DNA of 64,000 nucleotides from Actinoplanes sp. TBRC 11911 (GCF_012933445.1 NZ_JABBNC010000003.1:186001-250000); one strand, 5' to 3'. Counted from the first letter of the stretch, positions 51,156 to 59,476 are shown. A program made the numbers and translations. Notes: generated by a model from the letters alone, not told the origin.

Positions 51156-51698
51156 TTATTTCTGTGGGGGCGACCGGCGCAGGGAGCGCACATTCTCGGG
51201 CTGATCGGGCAATGTCGCGGTGCGCATGCCGTTGAGGTAGCCGTCTGTTTCGCGGCGTTCGCCGTATTCGATGGTCATTTCGGTGAGGCTCTCGCTGAGG
51301 TTGCGGAGTTCCTGTTCGCGTTCGGCGGCTAGTTCGGCGCGTAATTCGGACAGTTTGGTGGTCAGCTCGTCGGTGCTTACGCCGGGTTGCTGCTGTTGCC
51401 GTAGCTGCAGCAAGATCTGGTCGCGCGAGAAGACAACCAGGACGGCCAACCAGGACAAGACGAATAGGCCGGTGACAATGGAGAACACCACGAGGGGTTG
51501 CAGGTCCGGCGGGGGTGGTGGCATTCCGTTGGGGCCGGGTGGTGGGTGGCCGCGCTCGGGCATCTCGAACAGAATGGCGACTATGAGCGCGCCGGTGGCC
51601 GCCGTGGCGACGATGACGGCGGCGATCAGCAGCTTCGAGATTTGGACGTGCAATCCGCCGTTGGTGGATCGAACGTGCGGGAGAGACCTGTCGGTCAT
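51156..51698 (-). CDS. Two-helix membrane protein with C-terminal coiled coil
   Basis: A 180-residue protein. There are two transmembrane helices (~23-45, LLIAAVIVATAATGALIVAI; ~70-92, VVFSIVTGLFVLSWLAVLVV) separated by a Pro-rich loop (HPPPGPNGMPPPPPD). A cytosolic heptad-rich coiled coil follows (~105-150). No family is recognised. It lies 43 nt downstream of an HTH regulator gene, so the two may be co-transcribed and the regulator may sense membrane state through it. Confidence 0.65.
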   Translation of the reverse strand: MTDRSLPHVRSTNGGLHVQISKLLIAAVIVATAATGALIVAILFEMPERGHPPPGPNGMPPPPPDLQPLVVFSIVTGLFVLSWLAVLVVFSRDQILLQLRQQQQPGVSTDELTTKLSELRAELAAEREQELRNLSESLTEMTIEYGERRETDGYLNGMRTATLPDQPENVRSLRRSPPQK

Positions 51699-51741
51699 GG
51701 TCCGAGAGTACGGATACGATGCGCTTAGCGCGACAAATCTG

Positions 51742-52134
51742 TCACCCGGATCTGCGGCGGCGGGATAACTTTCGGTACGGGTCGAGCATTCGATCTAGAA
51801 CCGTTTCGAGCGCCTCGCGGTCGGCCTGCGGGATCGGTGAGTCGTCGGCCAGCAGGCGGGCCAGCTCGTGGGCCAGCGGATGCATGGCCGGCGAGGTCGG
51901 CTCGGGGCCGCGGAGACGGTCCGGGTACGCGGCTCTGACCAGCTCGTTCATGGACTTTCCGAGCAGCGGGGCGATGCGTTCGATCGACCTGATCGTGGGG
52001 CGCTGCTCCTCGCTGAGCCAGCGCAACACCACCGACGGGTCGGTGCCGACGGCGCGGGCAAAATGCGTCGGTGTCGGGAATCGGGCAGCCAGGATGGCCT
52101 CTTTCAGGTACGCGCCGAAGCCGGTGGATGCCAC
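51742..52134 (-). CDS. XRE-type helix-turn-helix regulator
   Basis: A 130-residue protein. The N-terminal lambda-repressor-like HTH is visible as FGAYLKEAILAARFPTPTHF, then ARAVGTDPSVVLRWLSEEQR and IRSIERIAPLLGKSMNEL. A helical tail (HELARLLADDSPIPQADREA) follows. It is probably DNA-binding and co-transcribed with the downstream membrane protein gene. Confidence 0.82.
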   Translation of the reverse strand: MASTGFGAYLKEAILAARFPTPTHFARAVGTDPSVVLRWLSEEQRPTIRSIERIAPLLGKSMNELVRAAYPDRLRGPEPTSPAMHPLAHELARLLADDSPIPQADREALETVLDRMLDPYRKLSRRRRSG

Positions 52135-52290
52135 CCGGTCAGCATAGGTCCGATGCCGACTGTGCCAGTTCCCCGTTTCGGGCGGGGGAAACAGCGATTC
52201 CGACGATTGGCTACAGAGGCAGGCGCTGATATCTTCGTTGTCTCGATAGCCAATGCCTCTGCTCCGGGGGGCATGACGGGGTGAGGGGTC

Positions 52291-52680
52291 GTGGACGGCG
52301 TGATCGGCACGGTGGTCCTGAGCATCGTCGCGGTGGGCGTCGTCGTGTGCGCGGTTGCCGGCCTGAGGTATGGCCGCTCCAATCGTGCCGGGAACGAGCC
52401 CGCACCCCGTCTACCCGAACCTGAGCCGGCAATGCCCGGTGCGGCCGTGGCGGCGGCCGCACCGTCGGCGGCGGGTGCGTTCAAGGCGGTGAGCGCACCC
52501 GCCGAGCCGCCGGCTACGGAAATCGCCGCGCGCGTCGTCCGGGAAATGCCGGATGCTGTCGTCCGGGAAATGCCGGATGCTAGAGCCGCGGAACGGCGGC
52601 AGTTGAGCAACAGTGGAGCGAGGCGATTCGGGCCGACCGGCTCCAATGCCCGGACGATTCGGAGCATCCAAGCTCGATAG
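52291..52680 (+). CDS. Possible small single-pass membrane protein
   Basis: GTG start at 52291 with GAGGGG just upstream. The 129-residue product has one N-terminal hydrophobic helix (VIGTVVLSIVAVGVVVCAVA), then an Ala/Pro-rich low-complexity stretch and an 8-residue direct repeat VVREMPDA x2. No family is recognised. A strong terminator follows at 52700, which supports a real transcript. Confidence 0.5.
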   Translation: MDGVIGTVVLSIVAVGVVVCAVAGLRYGRSNRAGNEPAPRLPEPEPAMPGAAVAAAAPSAAGAFKAVSAPAEPPATEIAARVVREMPDAVVREMPDARAAERRQLSNSGARRFGPTGSNARTIRSIQAR

Positions 52681-52699
52681 TCCATGGTCCGCCCTGCGC

Positions 52700-52748
52700 C
52701 TCGCCGGCCCTTTGCCCGAGGGACCATTTGGGGCAAAGGGTCGGCGAG
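52700..52748. terminator. 18-bp hairpin terminator between convergent genes
   Basis: CTCGCCGGCCCTTTGCCC pairs with GGGCAAAGGGTCGGCGAG (one G-T pair) around a 13-nt loop. It sits between the possible membrane protein gene and the SDR gene and can act in both directions. Confidence 0.85.
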
Positions 52749-52752
52749 CGCC

Positions 52753-53424
52753 TCAGGCGGAAAGACCGGCCTTGATCTGGCGGGTGAGGTCGTCGGCGAG
52801 AATCTCCTGCTGTCCCGCGGCGAGGCCGTCGAGCGCGCGCTGGGCGATGATTACCGGCGAGATCTTCTGCTCGGCCGGGATGTGCGCCGAGAAGTCGGTG
52901 TCGATGAACGCGACGTGCAGGGCCGTGACGTCGATACCGTCCGGGGCCAGCTCTTCCCGCATCGCGTTGGTCAGCGCCCAGCCGGCCGCCTTGGACGCGG
53001 CGTACCCGCCGTCGGAGGCGAAGTGCACCCACGCGATCGCGGAGTTGATGTTCAGAATCGTCCCGCCGCCGTTGGCCTTGAGGACGGGCACGAAGGCGCG
53101 TGACACGGCGAGCGTGCCGAAGTAGTTGGTCTCCATCTCCAGCCGCAGCGAGTCCAGATCACCGCCGATCAGCGGCTGCTGGGTCGCCACCCCCGCGTTG
53201 TTGATCAGGAGCGTGGCGTCGCCTGCGATGCGCGCGGCGGCCTCGAGGGTGGCCGGGTCGTTCAGGTCGATCAGTAACGGGACGGCGCCCGGGATGTCGA
53301 CCGACTCCGGCCGGCGGGCGCCCGCGTACACGTTGGCGCCGCGTTCGAGCAGTTGGATGGTGAGCTGGCGGCCCAGGCCGCGATTCGCGCCGGTCACCAC
53401 GGCGATGGCGTTAGTGAGATCCAC
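52753..53424 (-). CDS. Short-chain dehydrogenase/reductase
   Basis: A 223-residue SDR. VVTGANRGLGRQL is the cofactor motif, LLINNAGVA the NNAG motif, and the catalytic residues are S in ILNINSAIAWVHFASDGGY and Y-x3-K in YAASKAAG. It is divergent from a TetR-family gene with a 73-bp shared spacer, the usual arrangement for repression by that regulator. The substrate is unknown. Confidence 0.92.
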   Translation of the reverse strand: MDLTNAIAVVTGANRGLGRQLTIQLLERGANVYAGARRPESVDIPGAVPLLIDLNDPATLEAAARIAGDATLLINNAGVATQQPLIGGDLDSLRLEMETNYFGTLAVSRAFVPVLKANGGGTILNINSAIAWVHFASDGGYAASKAAGWALTNAMREELAPDGIDVTALHVAFIDTDFSAHIPAEQKISPVIIAQRALDGLAAGQQEILADDLTRQIKAGLSA

Positions 53425-53497
53425 GCCCTAGAGATTATGGTCATCATCTCATGCTGACAATGTAAGAAATGACACCCATCATCTCTACGCTTGCTGC
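53425..53497. promoter_or_regulatory. Divergent SDR/TetR promoter-operator region
   Basis: This AT-richer 73-bp spacer contains CATCATCTC twice (around 53440-53449 and 53477-53486) and two TGACA motifs in the same orientation. The repeated element probably marks operator sites for the TetR regulator controlling both genes. Confidence 0.5.
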
Positions 53498-54052
53498 ATG
53501 AACCGGGCACAGCAAGCGCAAGCAGAGGTCAACCGGAAGCGCGTCGTCGAGACCGCCGCACGCCTGTTCCGCGAGGACAGCGTGGCGAAGGTGAGCGTGG
53601 TCGACGTGATGACCGAGGCCGGCCTCACCCACGGCGGGTTCTACCGACAGTTCGCGTCGAAGGACGCCCTGGTCCAGGAGGCGCTGAACCAGGCTTTGGA
53701 CGAGCACCAGGAGCGACTGGACGCGATCAGGGATCCGGCGGATGCCGAGGGACTCGCGCGGTTTCTCGACAACTATCTGTCGGAGGTGCACCGTGAGTCG
53801 CTGGGCGATGGCTGCCCACTTGCCGGGTTTGCCGGGGACATCGCCACACCCGGGGCGGACGCGGATCTCCGGGCTGAGTTCGCCAAAGGGATTGAGCTCT
53901 ATGTTGAGAAGCTCGGGGATACGACCGCGGTGGCGACGATTGTGGGGGCGATGATCCTTGCCCGGGCTACGGCCGGTACCGAGCTCAGTGATCGGATTCT
54001 TAGGGAGGCACGGGCCTCCTTCAATGACGAGGCTCCGCGAGTGCATGGCTGA
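53498..54052 (+). CDS. TetR-family transcriptional regulator
   Basis: A 184-residue regulator. The N-terminal HTH is VVDVMTEAGLTHGGFYRQFA, followed by SKDALVQEALNQAL. The C-terminal domain has DGCPLAGFAGDI, matching TetR members of the type that control divergent SDR or reductase genes. It is probably a repressor of the SDR and of itself. Confidence 0.92.
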   Translation: MNRAQQAQAEVNRKRVVETAARLFREDSVAKVSVVDVMTEAGLTHGGFYRQFASKDALVQEALNQALDEHQERLDAIRDPADAEGLARFLDNYLSEVHRESLGDGCPLAGFAGDIATPGADADLRAEFAKGIELYVEKLGDTTAVATIVGAMILARATAGTELSDRILREARASFNDEAPRVHG

Positions 54053-54086
54053 GCTGAGCGAGCCATGACCGCATCTCGGATACCGA

Positions 54087-54179
54087 ATGCTGATAGCCCA
54101 GGCGAACGCAGAACACTTGACGCTGGTGACCCGCGATCCCGAGATCGCCAGGTACGACCTCGAAGTCCTGACGGCGTAA
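54087..54179 (+). pseudogene. PIN-domain (VapC-like) toxin remnant
   Basis: The frame encodes MLIAQANAEHLTLVTRDPEI and ARYDLEVLTA before a TAA stop. This is the typical C-terminal end of a VapC-type PIN ribonuclease (LIAQA, LVTRDPxI, YxLxVL). The rest of the toxin and any VapB are absent, so this is a deletion remnant. The 274-bp spacer before the PD-(D/E)XK gene has nothing else. Confidence 0.7.
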
Positions 54180-54326
54180 CGCCGCTGCCTATTAGCACCT
54201 TCCTCGTGCCTCTCGGCCAGCCGGACGGATGACTCGTCTTACCTAAGTAGACAGTCGGTTCGGTACGCTCGCCGCCGACCTTTCGGCGTAGCCTCCGCAC
54301 GATGCTGCGTTACGAAAGGGTGACCG

Positions 54327-55712
54327 ATGAGTGAAGAAACCTGGCTCACCGCCCGGCTGATCCCGACTTCGGGGATTAACGGTGCCGACGAGCAGGAGCG
54401 TCGAGCGACATCAGCGTTGCTTGCCGTCATGAGCTCGGTGCGGGAATTCGGTCGGGCATTGACCCAACCCTTCGGCGCTCCTGCCGGACCCGTGCAGACC
54501 TTCATCGAGGTGCCCTTCAAACTCGGCGACGGCAAGTTCTTCCCCGACGGGCTCATTCGGGTGTCTCGAGGACAGCGCCAGTGGACGGCGCTGGTCGAGG
54601 TCAAGACCGGCGGCAATGAATTGCAGGTGGATCAGCTGGAACGCTATCTAGACATTGCGCGTGAGCAGGGGTTCGACGCATTGATCACGATCTCGAACGA
54701 GATTCCGCCGATCCCGGGCCAACATCCCACCGCGGTCGACAAGCGAAAGCTCAGAAGGGTTGCCCTCCATCATTTGCCCTGGTCGGAGGTTCTGACCGCC
54801 GCGGTGATGCAAAAGGAATACCGTGGCGTCGCCGACCCCGACCAGGCCTGGATCCTGGGTGAGCTGATCCGGTACCTGGAGCATCCCCGATCAGGCGCGT
54901 TGGAGTTCAGCGACATGGGTTCGAGTTGGGTCCCGCTGCGGGAAGCGGTGTCTGCGGGAACCCTGCGAGCCGCTGACCCGAAGGCTGCGGAGGTTGCCGG
55001 GCGGTTTGACGCCCTGGTGCGGTTCGCAGGTCTCAAACTCGGTCGGCAACTCGGCACCGAGATCGTTCCAGCGCTCAGCCGACGAGAACTGACGGAGCCT
55101 GCCATCCGGACACAGGCGCTTGTGAATCAACTTGCGGCGACCGGCGCGATGACGGCTGCCCTACGGATTCCGGGTGCGGTCGGCATCCTGTCGCTCACCG
55201 CCGACCTGCGCGCCGCACAGATCACGTGCTACATCGATGTGGACGCGCCAAAAGAGGGGAAGCCCACCACACGCGTGAATTGGCTGGTCCGTCAGCTCAA
55301 GAACGCGCCTGAGACTATTCGGCTGGAGTCGTTCGCCTCATACTCCCGCGGACCCGGCAACGCGGACCTCTTGAAGGTGGTACGCGAGAACCCCGCGGTC
55401 CTGGTGGGCGACACAAACAAGGAGATCCGATCGTTTCGGATCGCTGCCGGCTCTCCGGCCGGGACCAAACGCGGCACCGGCCGTGGTTGCTTCATCGATT
55501 CGGTTCTGAACGCGATCGATGTCTTCTACGAACAGGTCATCCAAAACCTCAAGCCTTGGATGCCGGCACCCCCGAAACTGCGTACCCCCGAGGAAGTGAT
55601 CGAGGCAGAGCCGGTCGCCTCAGCGTTGATCTCAACCGCCATCTCCTCCCAAGATGGACCCCAACCAGACGCGCCCACCAACCCCACACCCACGCCGGCG
55701 ACGCAAGGCTGA
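54327..55712 (+). CDS. PD-(D/E)XK nuclease-like protein, conserved in actinobacteria
   Basis: A 461-residue protein. The core FFPDGLIRV with D74 and WTALVEVKTG with E91 and K93 is a PD-(D/E)XK active site. The preceding ETWLTARLIPTSGINGADEQ-type N terminus is a pattern I associate with a widespread actinobacterial protein of unknown function. Residues ~215-330 form a second alpha/beta domain, and the C-terminal ~40 residues are Pro/Ala-rich and disordered. It stands alone beside toxin-antitoxin genes, so a role in DNA restriction or repair is possible. Confidence 0.78.
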   Translation: MSEETWLTARLIPTSGINGADEQERRATSALLAVMSSVREFGRALTQPFGAPAGPVQTFIEVPFKLGDGKFFPDGLIRVSRGQRQWTALVEVKTGGNELQVDQLERYLDIAREQGFDALITISNEIPPIPGQHPTAVDKRKLRRVALHHLPWSEVLTAAVMQKEYRGVADPDQAWILGELIRYLEHPRSGALEFSDMGSSWVPLREAVSAGTLRAADPKAAEVAGRFDALVRFAGLKLGRQLGTEIVPALSRRELTEPAIRTQALVNQLAATGAMTAALRIPGAVGILSLTADLRAAQITCYIDVDAPKEGKPTTRVNWLVRQLKNAPETIRLESFASYSRGPGNADLLKVVRENPAVLVGDTNKEIRSFRIAAGSPAGTKRGTGRGCFIDSVLNAIDVFYEQVIQNLKPWMPAPPKLRTPEEVIEAEPVASALISTAISSQDGPQPDAPTNPTPTPATQG

Positions 55713-55881
55713 GGGCCGTCGGCCCGGCGACGCGCGCTGGTCATCGGCCCCGGGGTCGCGCTTTCCCCGGACGAGGGGCCGCCACGCCTTGGAGGTGCTA
55801 CCGGCTTGCTTGAACCCCGTCGAGGAAGTGCGCAAGGTCCGCACAGCACTCGGCAAGCTTCGCCTTGACCAGGAATTTTGA
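55711..55881 (+). repeat. Dispersed hairpin repeat, copy C
   Basis: Starts with a GGGCC-GTC-GGCCC hairpin, then a larger imperfect hairpin around GGGGTCGCGCTTTCCCCGG, and ends in a tail that would encode EVLPACLNPVEEVRKVRTAL. The hairpin and the tail match the copies at 58523 and 60608. The stretch 55713-56005 holds no believable gene. Confidence 0.65.
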
Positions 55882-55969
55882 CAAGTCGACCACTCGATAC
55901 GGCCCCCGGGCCCGATGCGACAGCTGGATCGACGACTGCTTGAGCCGACGGCGCGCGACCACCGATCTC

Positions 55970-56004
55970 GTTCAGTTTTCGATGCCGTTCAGTTAGACTG
56001 AACA
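55970..56004. promoter_or_regulatory. AbiE operator (TTCAGT/ACTGAA repeats)
   Basis: TTCAGT occurs at 55971-55976, and the palindrome TTCAGTTAGACTGAA at 55988-56002, just before the antitoxin ATG. AbiEi-type antitoxins bind inverted repeats at their own promoter, so this is the expected autoregulatory site. Confidence 0.65.
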
Positions 56005-56005
56005 G

Positions 56006-57070
56006 ATGGCGGAACCGAACGACGACGAGGCGACGGACAACGTCGCCCGTCGCCTCCTGGACTCCGTACGGGAGCGGCTGCGAGAGCTCGGCATCGATCT
56101 CGAGGTCGAGCCTCAGGCACCTGATGCGGGTTTTGACGCGGTCGTCACGTTGTCACGCGCGGGAAACCGACAACGCTACGTAGCGATGATGAAGGAGCCA
56201 ATGACCCTCACCTCCCTGACACACGGAGCCCGTGGTCCGGCGCGGAGAACGCCTCATGCGTTGATCCTTGGCAATCACATCAGCCGCCGGAGTGCAGCAG
56301 CCTTTCGAGACGCAGGTATTCAGTTCGTGGACGCGCTGGGAAACGCGTTCATCTCCTTCGGCGATGTTCTCGTCGAGGTGCAAGGCCGGGCCGAGACATC
56401 ATTGCGGCTCAGCAACGAAACGCACACCGTGCGGCAGCACCGGCCAGCGAACATCTTCAGCTCTAGGCGCTCACAGGTCATCATGTCGCTCCTCGCCTGG
56501 CCCGAGCTCTCGACCGCGAAGGTCCGCGAGGTCGCCACTGCCGCCGGAGTTTCCACCGGACAGGCGCACGACGCGCTCACCCAGCTCCAAGACGCCGGAT
56601 TCCTCGTCGCAGGCTCCAAGCGATTGCACCAGATCGACAGGCTCCTTGATCTCTGGACCGCGGCTTATCCGCGTGGGCTAAGCGAGAAACTCGAGATCGC
56701 CACCTATTACGGAGACCCCACCCGTCCGGTCAGCGGCCTACCGCCCGCACAGCCGTACTACCTCAGTAGCGAGTCCGCCAAAGGCAGTGGAATCGTGCGT
56801 CCAGCGACCTTGACCGTTTATCTCGACTACCTGGAGCCGAAGCTTCCAGTCCGGAATCGATGGGATGCGGACCCCGGCCGCCCCGCGAACATCTTCGTCC
56901 GGCGAAAATTCTGGACTTCGCCGCACGCCGACGACGAAGCAGCGGCAGCGGAGGGGCGCAATGCCCCGTGGCCGCTCGTCTACGCCGACCTGATGGCTAC
57001 GAGGGACGCCCGACTCGGTGAAGTGGCCAGGGACTGGAGGGTCCGTTTTGCTCGACCTGACAAGGTGTGA
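56006..57070 (+). CDS. AbiEi-family antitoxin of a type IV toxin-antitoxin system
   Basis: A 354-residue protein. Conserved AbiEi_2-type segments are present: ILGNHISRRSAAAFRDAGIQ and FVDALGNAFISF near the N terminus, and the winged-helix segment LAWPELSTAKVREVATAAG and VSTGQAHDALTQLQDAGFLV near ~165-205. It probably represses its own promoter through the helix-turn-helix region and counters the nucleotidyltransferase toxin. It overlaps the toxin gene by 23 nt. Confidence 0.85.
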   Translation: MAEPNDDEATDNVARRLLDSVRERLRELGIDLEVEPQAPDAGFDAVVTLSRAGNRQRYVAMMKEPMTLTSLTHGARGPARRTPHALILGNHISRRSAAAFRDAGIQFVDALGNAFISFGDVLVEVQGRAETSLRLSNETHTVRQHRPANIFSSRRSQVIMSLLAWPELSTAKVREVATAAGVSTGQAHDALTQLQDAGFLVAGSKRLHQIDRLLDLWTAAYPRGLSEKLEIATYYGDPTRPVSGLPPAQPYYLSSESAKGSGIVRPATLTVYLDYLEPKLPVRNRWDADPGRPANIFVRRKFWTSPHADDEAAAAEGRNAPWPLVYADLMATRDARLGEVARDWRVRFARPDKV

Positions 57071-57893
57071 TCCAGCGCTACTGCAGCTCCCGGATTTGGT
57101 GGTCTCCGTGCTCTTGGCGCAGTCACCGGCCCTACGCGCCGAGGATGTGATGATCGTCGGCGCACATTGCCGCGACATCCTACGGAGTGCATTGGGCCAG
57201 CGTTCCGGCGAACGCACCACGGAGGACATCGACTTCGGCTTGGCTCTCGCGGGCTGGGGCACGTACAACGAGTTAGCGCAGAGACTAGAACCGGCTGGGG
57301 ATACCGGCATCCGGTACAGAGTCGCAAACGTACCGACCGATCTCATGCCATTCGGCAAGGTGGAAAACCCGGCTGGCACAGTGACTCCGCCGGCTCGCCG
57401 CGACCAGATCAGCGTATGGGGCTTCACCGAGGTCTTCCGCGCCTCCCGCCCTCTCCCCCTGCCCAGCGCCGGAACCATCCGCGTACCAACGATTGCCGGC
57501 TATGCCACCCTCAAACTCGCCGCGTGGCTCGACCGCAGCGCGTACGGCCAGTACAAGGACGCTGCTGACATCGCCACGGTGCTGTATTGGTATTCCGAGC
57601 TGCCCGACGTCGACGCCTTTCTGTATGACACGGAAGACGGCCAAGACATCCTCGCGCAGGAGGAATCGGACTACCCGGTCGCCGCTGCAAGAGTTCTCGG
57701 ACAGGACATCGCCGCAATCATCGGCAGCACTCGCCTATCCGAACTAGTAGCGCGCTGGCCGGGATCGCGAGAGGACTCGCTGTTTGCCGAAATGGCCGTA
57801 TCAAACGTCCCCGGTTGGCCTCGCTCTCCAGAGCGCCGCCGCCAGTTTATGCAGGGGCTACGGCGTGGCCTGAGCAGCGACGCAGAAGGCTAA
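57048..57893 (+). CDS. AbiEii-type nucleotidyltransferase toxin
   Basis: A 281-residue protein of the nucleotidyltransferase fold. VGAHCRDILRSALG corresponds to the G-S/H motif region, TTEDIDFGLALAGW carries the metal-binding D-x-D, and LKLAAWLDRSAYGQYKDAAD is the conserved C-terminal helix with K-D-A-D. The TTG start at 57048 has GGAGG 7 nt upstream and is preferred to an upstream GTG. AbiEii toxins attach nucleotides to tRNA or other targets, stopping growth; the actual target here is unknown. Confidence 0.83.
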   Translation: MLDLTRCDPALLQLPDLVVSVLLAQSPALRAEDVMIVGAHCRDILRSALGQRSGERTTEDIDFGLALAGWGTYNELAQRLEPAGDTGIRYRVANVPTDLMPFGKVENPAGTVTPPARRDQISVWGFTEVFRASRPLPLPSAGTIRVPTIAGYATLKLAAWLDRSAYGQYKDAADIATVLYWYSELPDVDAFLYDTEDGQDILAQEESDYPVAAARVLGQDIAAIIGSTRLSELVARWPGSREDSLFAEMAVSNVPGWPRSPERRRQFMQGLRRGLSSDAEG

Positions 57894-57900
57894 CCGTCCA

Positions 57901-57953
57901 TGTTCAGTTTCACCTTCTGTTCAGTAACACCGAACCAGAGCCAATACTGAACA
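57901..57953. promoter_or_regulatory. Second cluster of ACTGAACA half-sites
   Basis: TGTTCAGT occurs at 57901-57908 and 57918-57925 and ACTGAACA at 57946-57953, matching the half-sites in front of the AbiEi gene. They lie between the toxin stop and the hicB remnant, so the same antitoxin may bind here or the segment may be a duplicated promoter. Confidence 0.6.
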
Positions 57954-57974
57954 CACCAGGAAGATGACTGGTTC

Positions 57975-58133
57975 GTGGCGCGATGCCTCGAACTGGACGT
58001 GGCCAACCAGGGAGAGTCACTGGACGCGGCGCTGGCGAACCTCCGCGAAGCCGTGGAGCTGTACTTGGAGCAGGTTTCCCAGCCCGAGATCGAGGCAACG
58101 CCGTTCGTGACCGCATTTCAGATCGCAGCATGA
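57975..58133 (+). pseudogene. hicB: HicB-type antitoxin, N-terminally truncated
   Basis: The frame from a GTG encodes VARCLELDVANQGESLDAAL and ANLREAVELYLEQ, the typical HicB partial-RNase-H-fold core, ending at a TGA after 52 residues. The usual first ~10-15 residues are missing; upstream codons give only THQEDDWF before an in-frame stop. The region with ACTGAACA sites replaces the missing start. It may be silent or make a shortened protein. Confidence 0.65.
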
Positions 58134-58354
58134 GTCCTGCTCTGGCCGATCTGCCACTCCGCAAGGTGGTGAAAGCCCCGAGTAGGGCGTGATTCGTTCA
58201 CGCCCGCATTAAGGGCAGCCACGCCGTCTACCAACATCCGAACGGCCGCGTCGTCGTGATCCCTCAGCATTCAACGATCAAGCGCGGAACACTCGCCTCA
58301 ATCCTCCGGCAGGCTGGCCTGACCCCGGCCGAGTTCAAGCAACTGCTTCGGTAG
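58130..58354 (+). pseudogene. hicA: HicA toxin gene with in-frame TGA
   Basis: An ATG overlapping the hicB stop opens MSPALADLPLRKVVKAPSRA, then TGA at 58190-58192, then FVHARIKGSHAVYQHPNGR and IKRGTLASILRQAGLTPAEF to a TAG. The position of the TGA corresponds to the glycine normally found in SRAGF, so a GGA to TGA change explains it. The catalytic-His motif KGSH is downstream, so no active toxin is made. Confidence 0.75.
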
Positions 58355-58522
58355 GACCGCTGCACAGCGCTCCGGAGGCTCAGCCTCTGGGCAGGCACGC
58401 TCGCCCGCCAGCTCGATGACGACGAAACATCGGCGGCTCGCCGTTACTCGCGAGACCCCCAGGCGTCTCCTCGACCTACTGGCCAGTCAATCATCCCCGC
58501 CCGATGGGCGACCACCGTGGGC

Positions 58523-58654
58523 GACCACCGCACCGTGGGTTTCCGGGGGCTCGGCCCCCGGAGCAGACATACCGGAGCGGCCCCCGGTTCGCGCTTTCCG
58601 CGAACAGGGGGCCGCCAGCCGTGGAGGTGCTGTCCGCTTACTTGATTGAACTCG
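58523..58654 (+). repeat. Dispersed hairpin repeat, copy A
   Basis: Begins GACCACCGCACCGTGGG, then a perfect 8-bp hairpin CCGGGGGC-TCG-GCCCCCGG, then nested stems GGCCCCC/GGGGGCC and GTTCGCG/CGCGAAC, then GTGGAGGTGCTGTCCGCTTA. It aligns over its whole length with the copy at 60727. The stretch 58355-58758 contains no gene other than this element. Confidence 0.75.
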
Positions 58655-58758
58655 ATGGAGGGCGTCGTGTCGCTCCGCGCCGACTTGGCCGATCCGCAGT
58701 CCGGCAATCCAGACTCCTCAGCATGTCCGCCGACCACGACGTGCGACCTGAACCTTGC

Positions 58759-59010
58759 TCAGTAGTGATAGCGCGCCTGCACGACGATCAGGTTCTCGCC
58801 GCGAACGGTGTAGACGAGCCGATGCTCGTCGGTGATCCGCCGCGACCAGTAGCCGCTGAGATTCTCGGTCAGTCGCTCCGGTTTCCCAATTCCCTGCCCT
58901 GGGTCACGCAACGCTTCCTCGATCATCCGATTGATCCGGCGAAGCGTCTTGGGCTCACCCACCCAGGACGTGTAGTCCTCCCAGCCGGTCTTGTCGAATG
59001 CGACATTCAC
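58759..59010 (-). CDS. Txe/YoeB-family mRNA interferase toxin
   Basis: An 83-residue RelE-superfamily toxin of Txe/YoeB type: NVAFDKTGWEDYTSWVGEPK, INRMIEEALRDPGQGIGKPE, LTENLSGYWSRRITDEHRLV and the C-terminal VVQARYHY with the catalytic histidine. It cleaves mRNA on the ribosome. The ATG overlaps the antitoxin stop (ATGA). Confidence 0.92.
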   Translation of the reverse strand: MNVAFDKTGWEDYTSWVGEPKTLRRINRMIEEALRDPGQGIGKPERLTENLSGYWSRRITDEHRLVYTVRGENLIVVQARYHY

Positions 59011-59282
59011 GAGGCTTGACGCTCCGTCTCCTCCGCATCAGAGATCAGATCGTGCCGCTCGAACTCACCGGCCTCGACTCTGGCCACGCTGTCCAGGAGC
59101 CGCCGCGCGTTCGCCGGCGACCTGAGCAGGTACCGCGTTTCCACCAACGACCGCCACAAATGCTCAGGCACAAGGAAGGCAGTGCCTGACTTCGAAACGA
59201 TCTCCACCGCCTCTTCATCGTCGTTGACCTGCTCGATCAACGGGAAAAGCCGCTTCCGCGCCTCACTTGCAGACAGCGCCAC
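59007..59282 (-). CDS. Phd/YefM-family antitoxin
   Basis: A 91-residue antitoxin. ALSASEARKRLFPLIEQVND is the DNA-binding Phd domain, and SKSGTAFLVPEHLWRSLVET connects to a helical C terminus that wraps the toxin. The GTG at 59282 has GGAGG 7 nt upstream and starts exactly at the conserved domain. It precedes yoeB and should autoregulate the pair. Confidence 0.9.
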   Translation of the reverse strand: MALSASEARKRLFPLIEQVNDDEEAVEIVSKSGTAFLVPEHLWRSLVETRYLLRSPANARRLLDSVARVEAGEFERHDLISDAEETERQAS

Positions 59283-59374
59283 AGCCGCACCTCCTTCGGT
59301 TGTACCAACACCCGGTACCAGGTTACCCCCTTCGCTGCTCCGCATGCCAACAAACTCCCGACTCCAGGACTTGG

Positions 59375-59410
59375 CATAGTTAGCTTTCCCTTGCTATAGT
59401 TAGTTTCCCT
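59375..59410 (+). promoter_or_regulatory. Direct repeat in the upstream region of the DUF4357-like gene
   Basis: Two AT-rich near-identical units, CATAGTTAGCTTTCCCTT and TATAGTTAGTTTCCCTC, lie 19 bp apart, about 65-100 bp upstream of the gene at 59477. They may be an operator or a tandem promoter. Confidence 0.5.
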
Positions 59411-59476
59411 CACCGCGGCTCGCCACCCACAGCAGGCAAGACCAGCGCGAGCGAAGCGCCGACACGAGGAGGCAGC

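Noticed and set aside
47697..51332. 1211-residue plus-strand ORF opposite the subtilase
   Set aside because: It is an antisense shadow of a GC-rich gene with clear catalytic motifs; the translation is Arg/Gly/Val-rich with no family match.
58190..58192. TGA in hicA as a selenocysteine codon or programmed readthrough
   Set aside because: The site is normally glycine and no SECIS-like hairpin follows; a nonsense mutation is simpler, and hicB is also damaged.
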